Assembly (NCBI GenBank): GCA_922989275.2
Contig: OV277867.1
Location: forward strand, 37,626,070-37,690,069
DNA length: 64,000 nt
Source of the DNA: Gari tellinella
Lineage: Eukaryota; Mollusca; Bivalvia; Cardiida; Psammobiidae
Direction: 5' to 3'
In this document: piece by piece, positions 1 to 11,687 of the stretch
Position numbering within the stretch: position 1 is the stretch's first letter
Layout of the letters: each line of letters begins with the position of its first letter
Made by a program: the position numbers and the translations under genes
The notes under the pieces: generated by a model
What the model was told of the DNA's origin: nothing
The model's database searches: none
What the model saw: the letters and a program-made list of their open reading frames with translations, nothing else

Positions 1-787
1 CTTATCTTGATGTGTTATAAAGTAAGGGTGTAATTTCAGCCATGGAACATGTAGGTCCCGCGGATGTGGGGTGGAGAGGGTAGATTACTGCTACCCTAGG
101 GCTGTGTTCATTCTGTATATGTTATGGGTCTAATTTTTAGTTCTGGGGTTGTACCGTTGACCAATGCCTGTCTGGTGGATCTTTGATGGTAGGGATATGG
201 CTCTGATCTCTTTTGAAACCAGCTTGCGGGGTCTTTGGTATAATTCTTGGACAGCTTTCACCATTTTTAATCATGTCATTGATCTTCTATAGAGTTTTTA
301 GTTATGGTCGCATGCTATTTTTCCTAGTTATGTTACATTAGATGGCCTGCATTGGTCGCTCTGCTATTATTTCTATTGGTCGGCAATCTTTAACCGGTTG
401 GTTCATTGCTGATTGATGGGGGTAGTGTGATCGCCGTTTTGGGGGCTGTCTTTTGTATGTTTATTCTTATTTATTTTAGATCTAATTATAGTTATTTGTG
501 TTTTGTCGATGGCCTGCATTGGGCGCTCTACCATTATTTATATCAGTCGGCAATACTTAGCCGGTCGGTTCATTGCTGATTGATGGGGGTAATGTGATCG
601 GCGTTTTGGGGGACTGTCTTTTATATGTTTATTCATGTTTTTATTTCAGATCTAATTGTAGTTATTTTGTCTTTTCTCGATTTATAGGTACATATGTGTT
701 ATTTCATGTAAAGCGCTTTTGAACGCACAATCCCTGTGTGAAAAGAGCGCTATATAAATCTGATATAATAATAATAATAATAATAAT
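1..787 (+). mobile_element. LINE 3' end, 5' side cut by window edge
   Basis: This stretch matches, in reverse orientation, the sequence at 51241-52469, where the last part of a reverse-transcriptase ORF precedes the same long 3' untranslated region. Here only untranslated sequence is inside the window. The sense strand is plus: it ends in AGCGCTATATAAATCTGATA followed by an (ATA)n tail at about 763-787, which is typical of non-LTR elements that end in a short simple repeat. The coding part, if present, lies left of the window. Seen directly: the shared sequence and the tail. Inferred: membership of a CR1/L2-like clade. Confidence 0.75.
341..674 (+). repeat. 167-bp tandem duplication in the LINE 3' UTR
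   Basis: Two copies start with GATGGCCTGCATTGG at 341 and 508, so the period is 167 bp. They share the block around CATTGCTGATTGATGGGGGT and differ by scattered substitutions. The same two-unit structure is present in the inverted LINE copy near 51400-51670, so the duplication predates the split of these two copies and belongs to the element. Confidence 0.75.
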
Positions 788-1258
788 TGCAACAGGTTGG
801 ATCTGTAAAGGGATTTTATATTAGCTAGACAGAAATGCAAAAAGGGGTGTCGTTTCATCAATTGTTATTCATGTTATGCCCGGTTTTGTCGCGATAGGGT
901 GAGAATATACTGACTATCATTTGTACCCCTTGACTCTATATATACTTTCTGACAAGTTTTCTCTCAAAAATACATCGTGGCGGGTCCCTGTGTTCCAACA
1001 TAGGCGAACATTGGAGACACGTTATTATTTCCCATTTAAATGCAAACGAAAGGCAAAAACATTGCAAACGTAGAAAAATACACCTTGTTGACAAGTCTGA
1101 CTATTTATTTTAATCTGAGTGGCAAACAGTTTGTAGCCTTATCAGACGCCGGGTTCCCTGAACAAATTGTTTTAACGTAAATGCGTTTTAGGGAAAGGAT
1201 GCCGTTTTCTCCACTGTACAGAAAAGTACACATCAAATTGCCTAATCGCAGTTTCATG
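788..1258. other. No recognisable feature
   Basis: Low-complexity-poor intergenic sequence. I see no coding stretch and no terminal repeat that I can pair. Fragments such as the TTTTCTCCACTGTA at about 1205-1219 resemble the right end of the CAGTGGAG element family (compare 22176-22416) and may be the end of a decayed copy. Confidence 0.4.
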
Positions 1259-1453
1259 CCCCTTTACTGCCAATGCCTGAGTACATCAAACACAGCTTGC
1301 AAACAGTCACGTCGCGTTTGATCAGGATTCAAATCTGGTTGCCACTTTTTTAATGTTCATATATACGTCAAAATATCTACAAATGAAGTTTGAATAATAA
1401 AATCAGACGACAATTGTTTAAAATAGATAACGTCAGGGCAGTGAAGGGGTTAA
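1259..1453 (+). mobile_element. TTAA/CCC hairpin element, family B, remnant
   Basis: Left end CCCCTTTACTGCC-like, right end GGGCAGTGAAGGGGTTAA. Between them are GCAAACAG, a decayed palindrome with TTTGATCAGGATTCAAA on its right arm, and the family signature CAGACGACAATTGTTTAAAA before the right end. The best complete relative is at 36755-36972. The central hairpin has lost most of its left arm. Non-coding. Confidence 0.65.
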
Positions 1454-1512
1454 ACAACGCAAAATACGACTGCTTTATCCATTTGAACGAGCCGGCATTG
1501 CACTAACTTGTA

Positions 1513-1650
1513 CAGTGATCCCAACTCTATGCAGACGATATTGCAGCAGTAAAAGAGTTTGACAAAAATTGTCCCGTTAATGAACTGCGGAAAGGGTCGT
1601 TGTAAGGAGGGAGTCTTTGTTGATAGGGTCGTTGTAGGGAGTTAACGCTG
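1513..1650. mobile_element. Deletion derivative of the CAGTGCTCCC element
   Basis: 138 bp flanked by TA on both sides (1511-1512 and 1651-1652). It starts CAGTGATCCC, jumps directly to GCAGACGATATTGCAGCA, and ends with GTCGTTGTAGGGAGTTAACGCTG. Compared with the 358-bp copy at 30619-30976, the whole hairpin and left interior are gone while both ends and the TA flanks remain. Tc1/mariner-type non-autonomous origin is inferred from TA and the CAGT start. Confidence 0.65.
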
Positions 1651-2105
1651 TAAATAAAATACTGGTTTGAGGTGCATTAATAAAGTCCTGCTAATTAAAC
1701 GATAACTTTACATTGGTTGGTTTGATTTTTATTAAAGTGCACATTTTCTGAAAGATGCAACCTTTCTCTTTTTACACATTATATAGTCATCGGAGAACTT
1801 AATAATTATCTCTATGATATTACATGTGAAGGTGTATTTATCTATTGGATTGTCAAGAAAATGAGTCATATTAGCACTTGAAGGGGGAAACTTTAATGCA
1901 GATACATTTTTATAAAAAAAATAATTCAGTTTCAGTTTTATTGACAATCAGCATACAATTCAATTCAAAGTTTATTGTGATACTTAGGCCACCGGCCCAT
2001 ACACATGATAGTTACAATTATATATAGATCTACTACAATCATATACATGGTGTGAATGAGTGGTGATATCATCTAGGTTAACAATGTAACAATAATCTAC
2101 ACATA

Positions 2106-3941
2106 TCAGTCAGCAATAAATTCTCTACGCCTTTGAAAGGAATAATACAAATACATTGCTAAATTCCGTATTGTTTGCTCATCTCTACATGACATAAGTT
2201 TGTTAAAGAAGAAGCAGTTTGGATTAATAGTGTAATACTCAGAAATATATTGTGATCTTATATCAGAATACAATGGACATGTAAATACAAAGTGTAGCTC
2301 GTCTTCAACAAAACATTCACCATAAAAGCAGAAGCGGCATTCCCTAGGAATATTTAGATGTCTGTCATGCTCTATCATTAAACAATGAGATGAGCTTCTG
2401 AACGCTGCAAAACATTTCCGGAATTTTACAACATTAATTGCCGTTACATAAGGTTCTTTTTCAATTGTTAACTTAAAATCAATATAATATGATAATTTGG
2501 CATTTTCAAAGCACTGCGTTCGCCACGTCTGCAGATATTGGTATTTAAGCCGCTGTTCATATTTCTGTAAAAACATAATAGGATTATCAATACACTGGTT
2601 TTCCCAAACAATCCCAAAACCATTTTTGTACAGATTCAACCTAACTTCTGTAGCCCAGTTCTTATAACCGTTTTTATCAAAATGTACAAGCTCTTCATAG
2701 CAAAGTTTTATATGCCTATTACTGATACAAGATAAAAGCTTAATAATCCAGTACTTACTGCATCGCTTTGTCGAATATATATACATTGGGTACCTTCCCA
2801 AATCGCCTAATACAACATTGTTACAGGCGTTGCTATTAATATTCAAAAACCGTTTACATGCATATAAATGAATACTTTCACAACAGCTTACATTACCAAG
2901 ACCCCACAACTCAGCTCCATACAGCATAATTGAGCTTATTTTAGAGTCATATACTTTTAAAAATGTTTGATATGGTACAAATGACAGATGGCTAAATGAA
3001 CTAAATATCTGGCTTAAAACTTTCTTTGCTTTAATAGCCATATTTTCAGTCATTTTAAACAAAGATAACCTGTTCGAAAAATATAACCCAACATATGTAA
3101 AACCGTTAACGGCTACTATGGCATCCCCTTTGTACGTCCAACGCTCTCTTCTAGCAACCCTTCCACACTTTTTGAAAACCACAATTTTTGTTTTTGAAAT
3201 GTTAACCGATAATTTGTATGTATCACAAAAACTACTCAGCATGTTTAATTGTCTTTGTAAACCAACGACTGTATCATATAACAATGCAACATCGTCGGCA
3301 AACATCAATAATAAAAGTTCTGTTAGGTCGGGGAATAGCTGGATACCACGTATATCACTTTGTGCTAATATGTCATGTAATTCATTAATAAATAATAAGA
3401 ACAATATTGGGCTAAGACCACGTCCTTGACTGAGCCCTATCGGGAATGAAAATATATCTGTTGTACCACAGTTAGTTCGCACATATACTTTTACAGACTT
3501 ATAAATCAATAAAATGGATGCATATAACTTTCCCTTGATTCCTTTCTTCTGTAAAACTTGATATAAAATTGATCGGTTAACTGAATCAAATGCCTTTTGG
3601 AAATCTATAAAGGCGACGTATATCGGCCTTTTTCTCCGACATAAATAGTTATTAACAATAGAGTATAGTATAAAACCATTATCAATTGTGGAATAACCAG
3701 CTCTAAATCCTGCTTGAGATTCTGCAATTTTATTGTAAGCTTCTAAGTAAAATGTTATACGGTTTGTTAAAATGCTAATATAGATTTTGCTACAAATGTC
3801 CACCAATGCTATTCCTCTGTAATTGTTTGGTGTATGTAGGCTTCCCTTCTTATGTATAGATGCTATAATTGTTTCAGTCCAAGAGTCGGAAAATTCACCG
3901 CTTTGAAATATTCTATTTACAACTGTACAAATATATGGCAA
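2106..3941 (-). pseudogene. LINE ORF2, reverse transcriptase half
   Basis: This 611-codon open stretch is the C-terminal part of ORF2, which copies element RNA into DNA at a nicked target. Visible in order: YRGIAL at about residue 41; QAGFRAGYS at 76; motif A as AFIDFQKAFDSVN with Asp at 113; GLSQGRGLSPILF at 169; the catalytic FADD at 214-217; and a C-terminal CCHC-like knuckle (CRFCF...ELHFVFTCPLY) near 540-560. The catalytic Asp pair is intact. Coding continues upstream in the same sense to about 4100 without a start of its own, so the Met at 3941 is only the first Met of the open frame, not a real start. It is separated from its endonuclease by stops near 4120-4166. Family: non-LTR reverse transcriptase, secure. 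Confidence 0.9.
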
Positions 3942-4166
3942 CAGAACATCTATGCCGTAGACAAACTGTTGTGGAAATAACTTTGCTGCAAATGCTTTAT
4001 TTAACTTCAGTTTATTTACACTGTCCTTAATCTCGATGTATGTGATAGGTGAGTTAAAAAGTGTTTCTTCAGTGTCATCACTATTATCGTTCAGAGGATC
4101 TTGATTTAGATTATGTCTTTAATTTTTGTCATAGTTTTCTAAGAACAAACTACTAAAATGTATAAA

Positions 4167-5523
4167 CTAGTCATTAACAGATATATTTGGTTCTACTCTC
4201 GGTAATTTTGTCAGTGACTTAATTTCTTTCCAGAAATATTTCGATGTATTAACGTTCAACTCTAGCTTCCGTATAAAGGATTTTTCATAAGACATTCTTT
4301 TAGTTTTACAAGTAGTTTTGTATATAGCCTTTGCCTCTTGATATCGAAGTAGATTATGTTCATCACGACTGGATCGGAAACATTGTAAAGCTTTTAATGA
4401 TTTACGCTTGAGCTGTTTACACTCATAATCAAACCATTGTTTGCTTTTCTTATTCGATTTACTTTTAATGCATCGTTGCAACTGTACACAACATGTGTTT
4501 ATTACTGTTTCAAACGTTTTTATAATGTCATTTAGACTAGATTCTGTATCATTTAATTTCAGATTCAGCACATCGAACGCCCCCTCAAATATATTATTGC
4601 TTATCACAGATTTGTATATTTCACGATTCGCCTCATTTAAATACAACCTCGTCGACTCCTCAGTACCAACATAATTATTTGTAGATGGACATATTTCACT
4701 TTTAACATTTAAATAAATAGGTAAATGGTCACTGTCAGACCTAGAACACACTTCAAAATTCTTAATATTATCTATAACATTTCTTGACACTATAAAGTAA
4801 TCTACAGTGCTACATCTATTGTTACTTACATATGTATATTCACCTTTGCCTTTGTCACTTCCGATTCTACCATTTACAATATAATATGAATAAGTCTGAC
4901 AGAAGGCTAGTAAATCACATCCAAACTTGTTTACAACAGTGTCACATGATGCTCTTGGCATGCATATATTACCATCTAGAAACTCAGCAAACTCTTGTAA
5001 TTCAGGTACATTATCTATATGGTTTACATGGCATTTAAATCTCCACAGAGGATATTATTCATATCTAGTAATTGTTCATTGACTAAAAGTTCTTCCAAAC
5101 TGTATAAACCATTGTTTGCATTCAGATCAGAATAAAACCATGAGCTAGCGGGCGGAAAATACATGGAGCAAAAAAAAAATCTTTCTCATACGAAAACAAA
5201 GTTTTGTCTAGAATCAGTAAAACGACATATTCAAATGTGTTACAAATTCTTTTTACATAGGAACAAAGTATATTTTTTATCAAAACAACTACTCCGCCCA
5301 TATTTCTTCCACCGCATACAGATTTCTTAGCATTACAGCCATATAAAGAATAATCAGGGAAATTTCTGACATACAAATCATAGTTAATATCCCAAGTTTC
5401 TTGCAGTCCTATAATACCATAGCTTGACAAAAAATTCTCAAAATTAGTAAATGTTACTTTATTACGAAGTCCTTGGATATTCCATGAAAGAAATTATATA
5501 CCTTTAGAAAAGTCTACTTGAGT
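4167..5523 (-). pseudogene. LINE ORF2, endonuclease half (APE-like)
   Basis: The N-terminal endonuclease nicks genomic DNA to prime reverse transcription. It starts near 5523 with SWNIQGLRNKV, followed by IIGLQETW (the QE metal-binding box), then GDLNA at about 5050 (GDxN box), STVDYFIVS at about 4800, and SDHLP at about 4730 (SDH catalytic box). The reading frame breaks in a run of T (minus strand) at about 5170-5178 and again just after GDLNA near 5030, so the enzyme is not made. Residues after SDHLP form the linker towards the reverse transcriptase. All five endonuclease boxes are recognisable, so degeneration is mostly by indels and looks moderately recent. Confidence 0.85.
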
Positions 5524-6872
5524 TGGACGTTGGCCGACTTCCTATTGTATAGAGCCTGCTTGCGGCTCTCCAACAATAGTGTCATCACTCATTCAATTTT
5601 CAGAGGGGCATGCAGGTGTTTTGTATATACGAGGTTCAGGGACAGTTTGCTCAATGATTGGTCTTCTATACAAGTTGCCAATTTTATAATAGCCAATATT
5701 TACATTGGCCCTATCTCTTTCCATTGTAAAAATCGGTGTTCATTTCATATAGACACTCAAACCTTAGAAGGCGGAGCTTAGGGTCAAGTCGCTGCGCATT
5801 AATCTTCACTACTATACAATTAGGAATGCACGTTGTTTTTGACCGAGATTGAATCTAGTTAATTTCCCAATCTTTTTTTAAACACTAAATACCAATATAT
5901 ATAGATTTTATATTCATATTGATATAAATTATTTACACTCATTGTGAAAAAGAATGCAGTAGGAAGCGCTCCGAAACTTTGTCCGTCTGCTACGAATTTT
6001 TATACCCCCCGAAAACAATTTTTTTGGCGCCCAATGTAACCGGGTGTTCTTTATAAAGAAACACCCCATCGACCCGGGTTCGCAGTCATGCACTCTACCA
6101 CGTCGCCATAAAAGCGCACTTGTACAGTAAGGCCGTTCAAGTCATGATAAACCTACACGCCGTGACATACTCCACCCGACAACTTGACACTTGTGCACAG
6201 TGCGTCGATGCTCCCGAGGGGCCCTGCACTTAATGGGAAGAAGAAGAGAAACTTTACAGAATAATTACTGAAATTACTGGTAAATAGCGCTAATGATAGA
6301 AAAAATTCACGAAACACTAGTAATCCTCAGCTCCTGGCCGGTTCCAACTTAGGCTCCGAGATTTGGCTCCAAAACCATAAATACCCCGTATGGTGCCTCT
6401 CAGTTTCGGATATCTCTATGGTCCGCACCCGTTAAGAATACGGTATTAGCGTTCACACTTGACGATTGCTTGCACCGTTGCATGAATTAAAAACCCGATT
6501 GAGGATAAGAAAACGTACTTGGATGTACTTAAAAGTATTTTTCCCTAGTAAAAACCTGAAGTGAATTTGAGAACTATATTATCCGCGCAGTATAGATCTA
6601 GCTATGTTATTTGGTTACAGGGGGCGGAGTTAACTTCGTTAAAGCTGTTATTTCAAGTTTATTTCTTAGACGTACTTTTCCCTTTTTCAACAACATTTCT
6701 CCTTTAAAAACTGAAAGTCTGAATTGTTTTCATAACAAATATAAAGATAAAATAATGTAAATATAAGAAATGAACAGATTTTTGTCGGTGTTGAAGCTAT
6801 TCATGGTATTTGCCGAAAAATTTCTGTCGTTCATTTCGCTTGAACACCGAAAAAAATCAATTAATTTCTTAA
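5503..6872. mobile_element. Unclassified 1.37-kb insertion between LINE ORF1 and ORF2
   Basis: Coding homology to the LINE stops near 6872 (end of ORF1) and resumes near 5500 (start of endonuclease). ATATACC occurs exactly at both edges (5496-5502 and 6873-6879), a candidate 7-bp target duplication. No long ORF is inside. The end segment at about 6795-6870 (TTCATGGTATTTGCCG..., GTCGTTCATTTCGCTTGAAC) is nearly repeated at 32146-32226, and a second shared segment, GTGTTCATTTC, occurs at about 5730 and 31603. This makes it a dispersed repeat. A GC-rich part near 6010-6130 contains a tRNA-like stretch on the minus strand. Class unknown. Confidence 0.5.
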
Positions 6873-7440
6873 ATATACCCTCTCACTCTTAATTGCTTTA
6901 TTTCCTGACGCTGGTGAAAAGTGAGGTCATTAGAAATCCAAATGCCACAATTTCTAAGTACCTGTTTGTACTTAAACAGCTCCAGATTGAACTCAAGAGT
7001 TTGAAATTTTACTACAACCATTCTTGGTTTACCATTGAACGATTTACCGATTCTTTTTGCACTTACGATATTATCTTTGCACAACTTATTATCTTGGGGT
7101 GTTACATTTAAAACTTTCTCCTCAACCTCTGATAGTACGGGTTTGTCTGAAGATTCTTCTTCTTCAAGTCCAAAAATACGGAGCGAATCCTTTAGTTTAT
7201 CCATCTCAATGGCATTAACATGGGCCTCTAAAAGATGGAGTCTTTCGTCTTTCATTTCATCGTATGCAGACAGACCACCTATGTCACTTCTCAGCGTATC
7301 TGCATCGTATTCAAACTCTTTTAGTCTATCTTCTACAGCTTTTAGCCGACTTTCAACTTTTCCTTGTTAATGCTCAATTTTGTCAACCTTTGTTTTGATA
7401 GAACTTATTTCGGATTTTAAGGAACTCAAATCTCTTTTAA

Positions 7441-8370
7441 GGGTGTATCAATGGCATGAATTTAAAAAAAATTCAAAGTATATGAAAACACTTTACGATG
7501 GTTTTGTATTGAAGAGCTATTTAAGATTAATGAAAAAATAGAAAAAGTGTACATTTTGGTGAACAACAGTTGGCTTCATGTCCATGTAAATTTAACCCCA
7601 CCCACTTTCTCTTATTTTGTCCTTTTCAAACAGCCCGCTTCAATATAATCCATTTTAAATGAAAACGAATATGATAATTTGGTTTTGTGTTATTTATTTC
7701 CTATCTATGGTAGTATTTCTTCATACAAAAACTAATTTAAGAAAAAACAGGCCCCAAATGTGAAATTTATAAAGCTCTAAATATCATCGATATGGTACTT
7801 TTTTGAAAAGTTTGTAAGGGGAGATAACTCTTTTTACTTAACTCAAAATTTTCAACACTAACCTTTCAATTTCTTTTCATATTTTGAACTGCCTTAGCAT
7901 TGGCTTTCATTTTGCAGAATAAAAGAAAAAGTTTAATACTAGAGCTATTTCATTTTCAAACTTTTTTACTTTTTTTTCATAAAATAAAAAATCTAATAAA
8001 ATCATGCTCTATAAAAAGCATATTTTTGATTATTCGAGGATCCATATTGTTCAAACCTAGTGCCTGCTTTGTTTAAATTTGGTGAAAATACCACCATAGA
8101 CATGAAATAAATAATGAAAACCCAAATTACCATGTTTGTTTTGTTTTGAAATAGATTTTACTGAAGCTTGTACTCTGAATGGGTAACATTTGAGAGAAAA
8201 AGTCAAAATTTGACATACCTTTTTCAAATTGCTGTAGCTCAAAAAAAAAGGACACCACCATATCTTTTTGTTTCCATTTTTTTATTCATCATAAATAGCT
8301 CTTCCAAAAAATCAATGATAGAAAAAAAGTTTGATACTTTGAAAAAGTCGCTTATGGGTTGGATACACCC
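7441..8370. mobile_element. 930-bp DNA transposon-like insertion with TTAA duplication
   Basis: Flanked by TTAA at 7437-7440 and 8371-8374. Ends are GGGTGTATC and GATACACCC, and the inverted similarity continues inward for about 110 bp (for example GAAGAGCTATTTA near 7511 against its complement near 8294). No transposase is visible, so it is non-autonomous. TTAA duplication is known for piggyBac and Kolobok elements; the GGG...CCC polarity is the opposite of piggyBac, so I leave the superfamily open. Its insertion disrupts LINE ORF1 and is therefore younger than the LINE. Confidence 0.85.
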
Positions 8371-8468
8371 TTAACATTCACTACTTCACTTTTAACTTCT
8401 CTTATTTCATTTGACATCGTGGCGTTTGATTCTTGGATTGCCTTTAGAATCATCTCTGTGTCACTAGT

Positions 8469-8492
8469 AGGTCCCGGGTTCAGCTCAACATC
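8469..8492 (-). promoter_or_regulatory. 2A-like ribosome-skipping motif in LINE ORF1
   Basis: The codons read DVELNPGP, preceded by QRLLVLAS. The D-x-E-x-NPGP core is the known 2A consensus, in which the ribosome fails to form the Gly-Pro bond and releases the upstream peptide. 2A-like motifs are known from some APE-type non-LTR elements of multicellular animals. Here the skip would release a 78-residue peptide with a signal-like N terminus from the RNA-binding part. All core residues are intact. Confidence 0.85.
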
Positions 8493-8705
8493 AGAGGCTA
8501 ACACCAATAAACGCTGATGGTAATATGCATATTGACACCCGACGTAACTGGAATCAGATAGCGTTACTGCACTTGGAATTGCTGAGTTTGAATAGAAGTC
8601 ACAATAAGAGGGTACAGCGTAAGATTCAACAAGCCACATGTGACCTCTTATCAATAAACCTATGTTGACTGCAAGGATCAGGAAATAAATGTTGCATATG
8701 AACAT

Positions 8706-11493
8706 TCGATAATGTACGTCGGAGCCTCTCGTAAAGCGTTTATATTGTGCATACCTTTTCTCTTTCGGTCTGAATTTGGTCGAGAGTGCGAAAAGTCCGT
8801 TTCTGGAGCGATATGTGCTGGTCTCAATACCGATGGCTCAGAGGCGTAAGGCTATCGCTAGTATAGTTGCCTAGTGAAAACAGTCCCGATAAGAAAACTA
8901 TGAAAAATAAGCAGATGTATTTTTGAGCGCTCAGTTGTAATTAAGTCACACACAATCCCGTGCAAAGTAAGTCTGTGTTATCGGCTATGTATCGATTTTT
9001 TCTGCCCGTAGCAGTGTACTGCGACAAGGTATCCACCATACACTGATAATGGAGTCAATGACCTGGAACGTTAGCGATGGCTTATTTATACACAGCATAT
9101 CAAAACTACTTACAGTTTATCCTTGAATTATTTCAATTATAGTCCAAAATATTTTTTCCGAATGTATGAATAGAATGTCGAATCCAATATAATCAATTTT
9201 GTATACATTTCGTAATGTCTTTCGCTCAATAAGTTACAAAATTACTACTTCATTACGGACAACAGCTATCCACGTCCGTCCACTCCGATTCACACCAATC
9301 ATTTTAACCCGATTTGTTTAAAATGTAAATATATCATATATAGAATACTTGTATATCTAATGGAAAGAGAACATTACAGTTCTGACAGTTTATATGGATA
9401 ATAGTGTGCTTGGAAGAGTGTCCCAAATACTCCCAAAAATAACCATTTTACCGGAAATACGTTATTTACGGAGTTATTGCATTTTACTGCTTGACGTTTT
9501 ACATGAGAGTATTAAACATGTAGCCATATTGTACATTCATATGTTGTCATTAATAACAATTAGCACGAATTCTAACATGTTCATATTTTGCGGAGTACAG
9601 TAGTTTAGATAATATGACCACGTGACCAAAAACACGTATTTTACACTCATGACGAACATCCTGGAAACACTTCTTTCTAAACCAAATAAATACATATCTT
9701 TTTTATTTTAACTTGAAGAATACATTTAACTACAGTAACATGGATTATTGACCTTTTTATGACATGAATAAGGGTTTCCCGTTACCCCACCTATTTTCTA
9801 AAAAGTATTGATTGGATAACATATTTTGCTGCCCAAATCAAAATTTACTTAAAATACATTTATAAAGACCAACAAATGAAAATATTTTCTTAATATCTAG
9901 AAAATTTAATTTGGTTACAGTAGCTGATAGTCAAAATAGATATCAAATGCCTATATGGGGTACATGTGGTTAATTTGTTTTCTAGTTGGTTTGTATATAT
10001 TGCTGTTATTCTATAATTACTCATTTTTTTAATAACTAAATGTTACTTAAACGTACTGTTGAACATGTTTCAAATAATATCAAATTTATTTAAATCAGCC
10101 TGAGCGATACTTGAAAAGCGGTCTCTGAAATAGACATGCTCCCAAAACATCGCCATTTCCTCGCGTATTCGAGAGGATTTTCAGTCAATACCTAAAAGCA
10201 TATCTTTTTTGAATACTAATAAAACAAAATATTCTCAAAACTACAATAATGCATTAACTATCAATGTCTCGCCTGAAAGGCTGATCCTTCAGAAAATTTT
10301 ATTTTTTATGAAATCAGACAAACCAATGCAAAGTTATCGCTCAATAATCAGGATTTTTCAAATACCCCTCGTAGTATAGACGATTTACATGTTATGTGAT
10401 TAAAACAGCGAATTATCAAACGATAGGTCTAGCTATTTACCAATTACAGAGCGATTCAGCATTTATTATGAAATTGCAACTTCTTTTCCCATAACATGAG
10501 AGTGGTTAACATATAATCACCTTTTATAGCATAATTCCTGTATGCCATGGATTTGGTCTCAATATTAAATTTACCTTATAGAGAGTATTTGTATAATGTA
10601 GATTTAACCCCTTCAGTGGCTAATTTGATTACATTGGATCTTTTGCAAATATAGTTGGAATACTGATCGGAGGCTCGGTAAGAATCAATACATTTGGACA
10701 TTAACATCACATTACTTCACTCAAAACATAGTACCATGAAATGATGAAAGCAGACTACGATTGTTAACCATTTCCACCATAGAGGCGCCTGTTAGCGCGT
10801 CTAATGTTTCCCTCCACTGAAGAAGAAAGCTCCAATTAAGGCATATTCTGCTTTACGCTCAACCTGCTTTAAGTGCTCTCCTGTCTTCAAAACTAGAAAC
10901 AGACCATGGGGCAACGGGCTTAAGTAGCTGACGTACAGGCATTGGCGGGTTTATGGATATCTTTTGTATTTTTTAATAAAAATGCTATATTAATATACGT
11001 TGTACTAGCGTTTTAGAAGTGGACAAAGTATTCTTTAAAATGATCAGGACCGGAATTGCATGCTCACAACTCAGAATTGATTTCAGTCCATAACACTTCA
11101 ACAAACATGTTTATACATGTACAACTAATATTTGCATAAATGGTTCTACTGTAAAATATATCGAACGAGTATATAAAAGCTTGTGATTGTTTTTTAGTTT
11201 TGATCACAGAACTCGTTTTAAAACGTCGGGGCCAGAACGAATTTGTTTGTTTAGATGCTATCTGGTATCCCGAAGTTAACTTTGTAGCTGAACTTCAGTC
11301 ATACGCATCGTAATTGACTTGTTATTTAGATTTAGCTTGAGTAAAATAAATAAATTTCTCCTAGGCTTAGCGCAAACTAATTTGATATTTAAAATTAAAA
11401 TAAAGTTGCATCTTAATGAAACTCCCTAGAACTCAGCTTGATTAGTATGCTTCAATTAAATCGACGCAAACATTTTAATTAGCAGGATGCAGT
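8706..11493. other. Intergenic, no gene; scattered element remnants
   Basis: The first few hundred bases probably include the LINE 5' untranslated region, whose limit I cannot set. No convincing coding stretch follows. Remnants: an AACCCCTTCAGTGGC left end of family B at about 10608, and a reversed family D copy at about 10764-10926 that keeps TTAACCATTTCC, half of the GCAGAATGC hairpin (CATATTCTGCTTTACGCTCA) and a GGGGCAACGGGCTTAAG right side. Confidence 0.5.
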
Positions 11494-11687
11494 CATTGAA
11501 CTCTTCACTGTCGTACCCCGAGTATAATAGTTATTTGCATTTTGGATCGTAACGCGACGTCTGATCAGGATCCAAACTGTTCGACAAGCATATTATAAGT
11601 CAAAATACCTAAACTTTTAATTTTTGAAATTAAACAGACAGACGACAATTGTTTGAATTTGATGACGTCGGGGCATTGAATGGTTAA
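11494..11687 (+). mobile_element. Family B hairpin element, remnant
   Basis: Left end TTGAACTCTTCACTGTC, right end GGGGCATTGAATGGTTAA. It keeps the right palindrome arm (GACGTCTGATCAGGATCC, AAACTG) and the signature CAGACGACAATTGTTTGAA. Nearly all of the left arm is missing; only the small stem CGTAACGCG remains at the centre. Confidence 0.65.

Larger units (their letters stand above)
1950..8705 (-). mobile_element. APE-type LINE (CR1/Jockey-like), broken by two insertions
   Basis: Read on the minus strand this is 5'-ORF1-ORF2-3'. ORF1 spans 8705-6869 and is split by a 930-bp insertion. ORF2 has an apurinic-type endonuclease (about 5520-4167) and a reverse transcriptase (4100-2106). The 3' untranslated region runs to about 1950 and contains a conserved-looking block near 1960-2010. 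A second insertion (5503-6872) separates ORF1 from ORF2. At least three frameshifts and several stops show the copy is dead. Two-ORF layout, endonuclease motifs and FADD box identify a non-LTR retrotransposon; the exact clade needs a phylogeny. The 5' end is not defined and may lie some hundred bases above 8705. Confidence 0.85.
6869..8705 (-). pseudogene. LINE ORF1 with N-terminal signal-like segment, 2A motif and coiled coil
   Basis: ORF1 proteins bind element RNA. Starting at the Met codon at 8705-8703, the protein begins with a hydrophobic stretch (residues about 1-18, MFICNIYFLILAVNIGLL) that looks like a signal peptide or anchor. Residues 72-79 are DVELNPGP, a 2A-like motif. A heptad-rich region (EIREVKSEVVNVK and onwards) suggests a coiled coil. 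The reading frame is cut at 8371 by the 930-bp TTAA element and continues, in frame if that element and one TTAA are ignored, from 7440 down to 6869, with one in-frame stop near 7369. The distal part (SLRIFGLEEEE..., LTFHQRQEIKQLRVRG) resembles the RNA-binding domain of L1-type ORF1 proteins. Pseudogene in this copy. Confidence 0.75.

Noticed and set aside
3118..3429. Plus-strand ORF of about 100 codons
   Set aside because: It is the opposite strand of the LINE reverse transcriptase.
5518..5781. Plus-strand ORF of 87 codons at the LINE insertion edge
   Set aside because: Lies inside the unclassified 1.37-kb insertion, no motif, and not preserved in the related repeat at 31510-32230.
6010..6130. 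LTR retrotransposon primer-binding site (TGGCGCCCAATGT)
   Set aside because: Resembles a tRNA complement, but no LTR pair, gag or pol is present around it.
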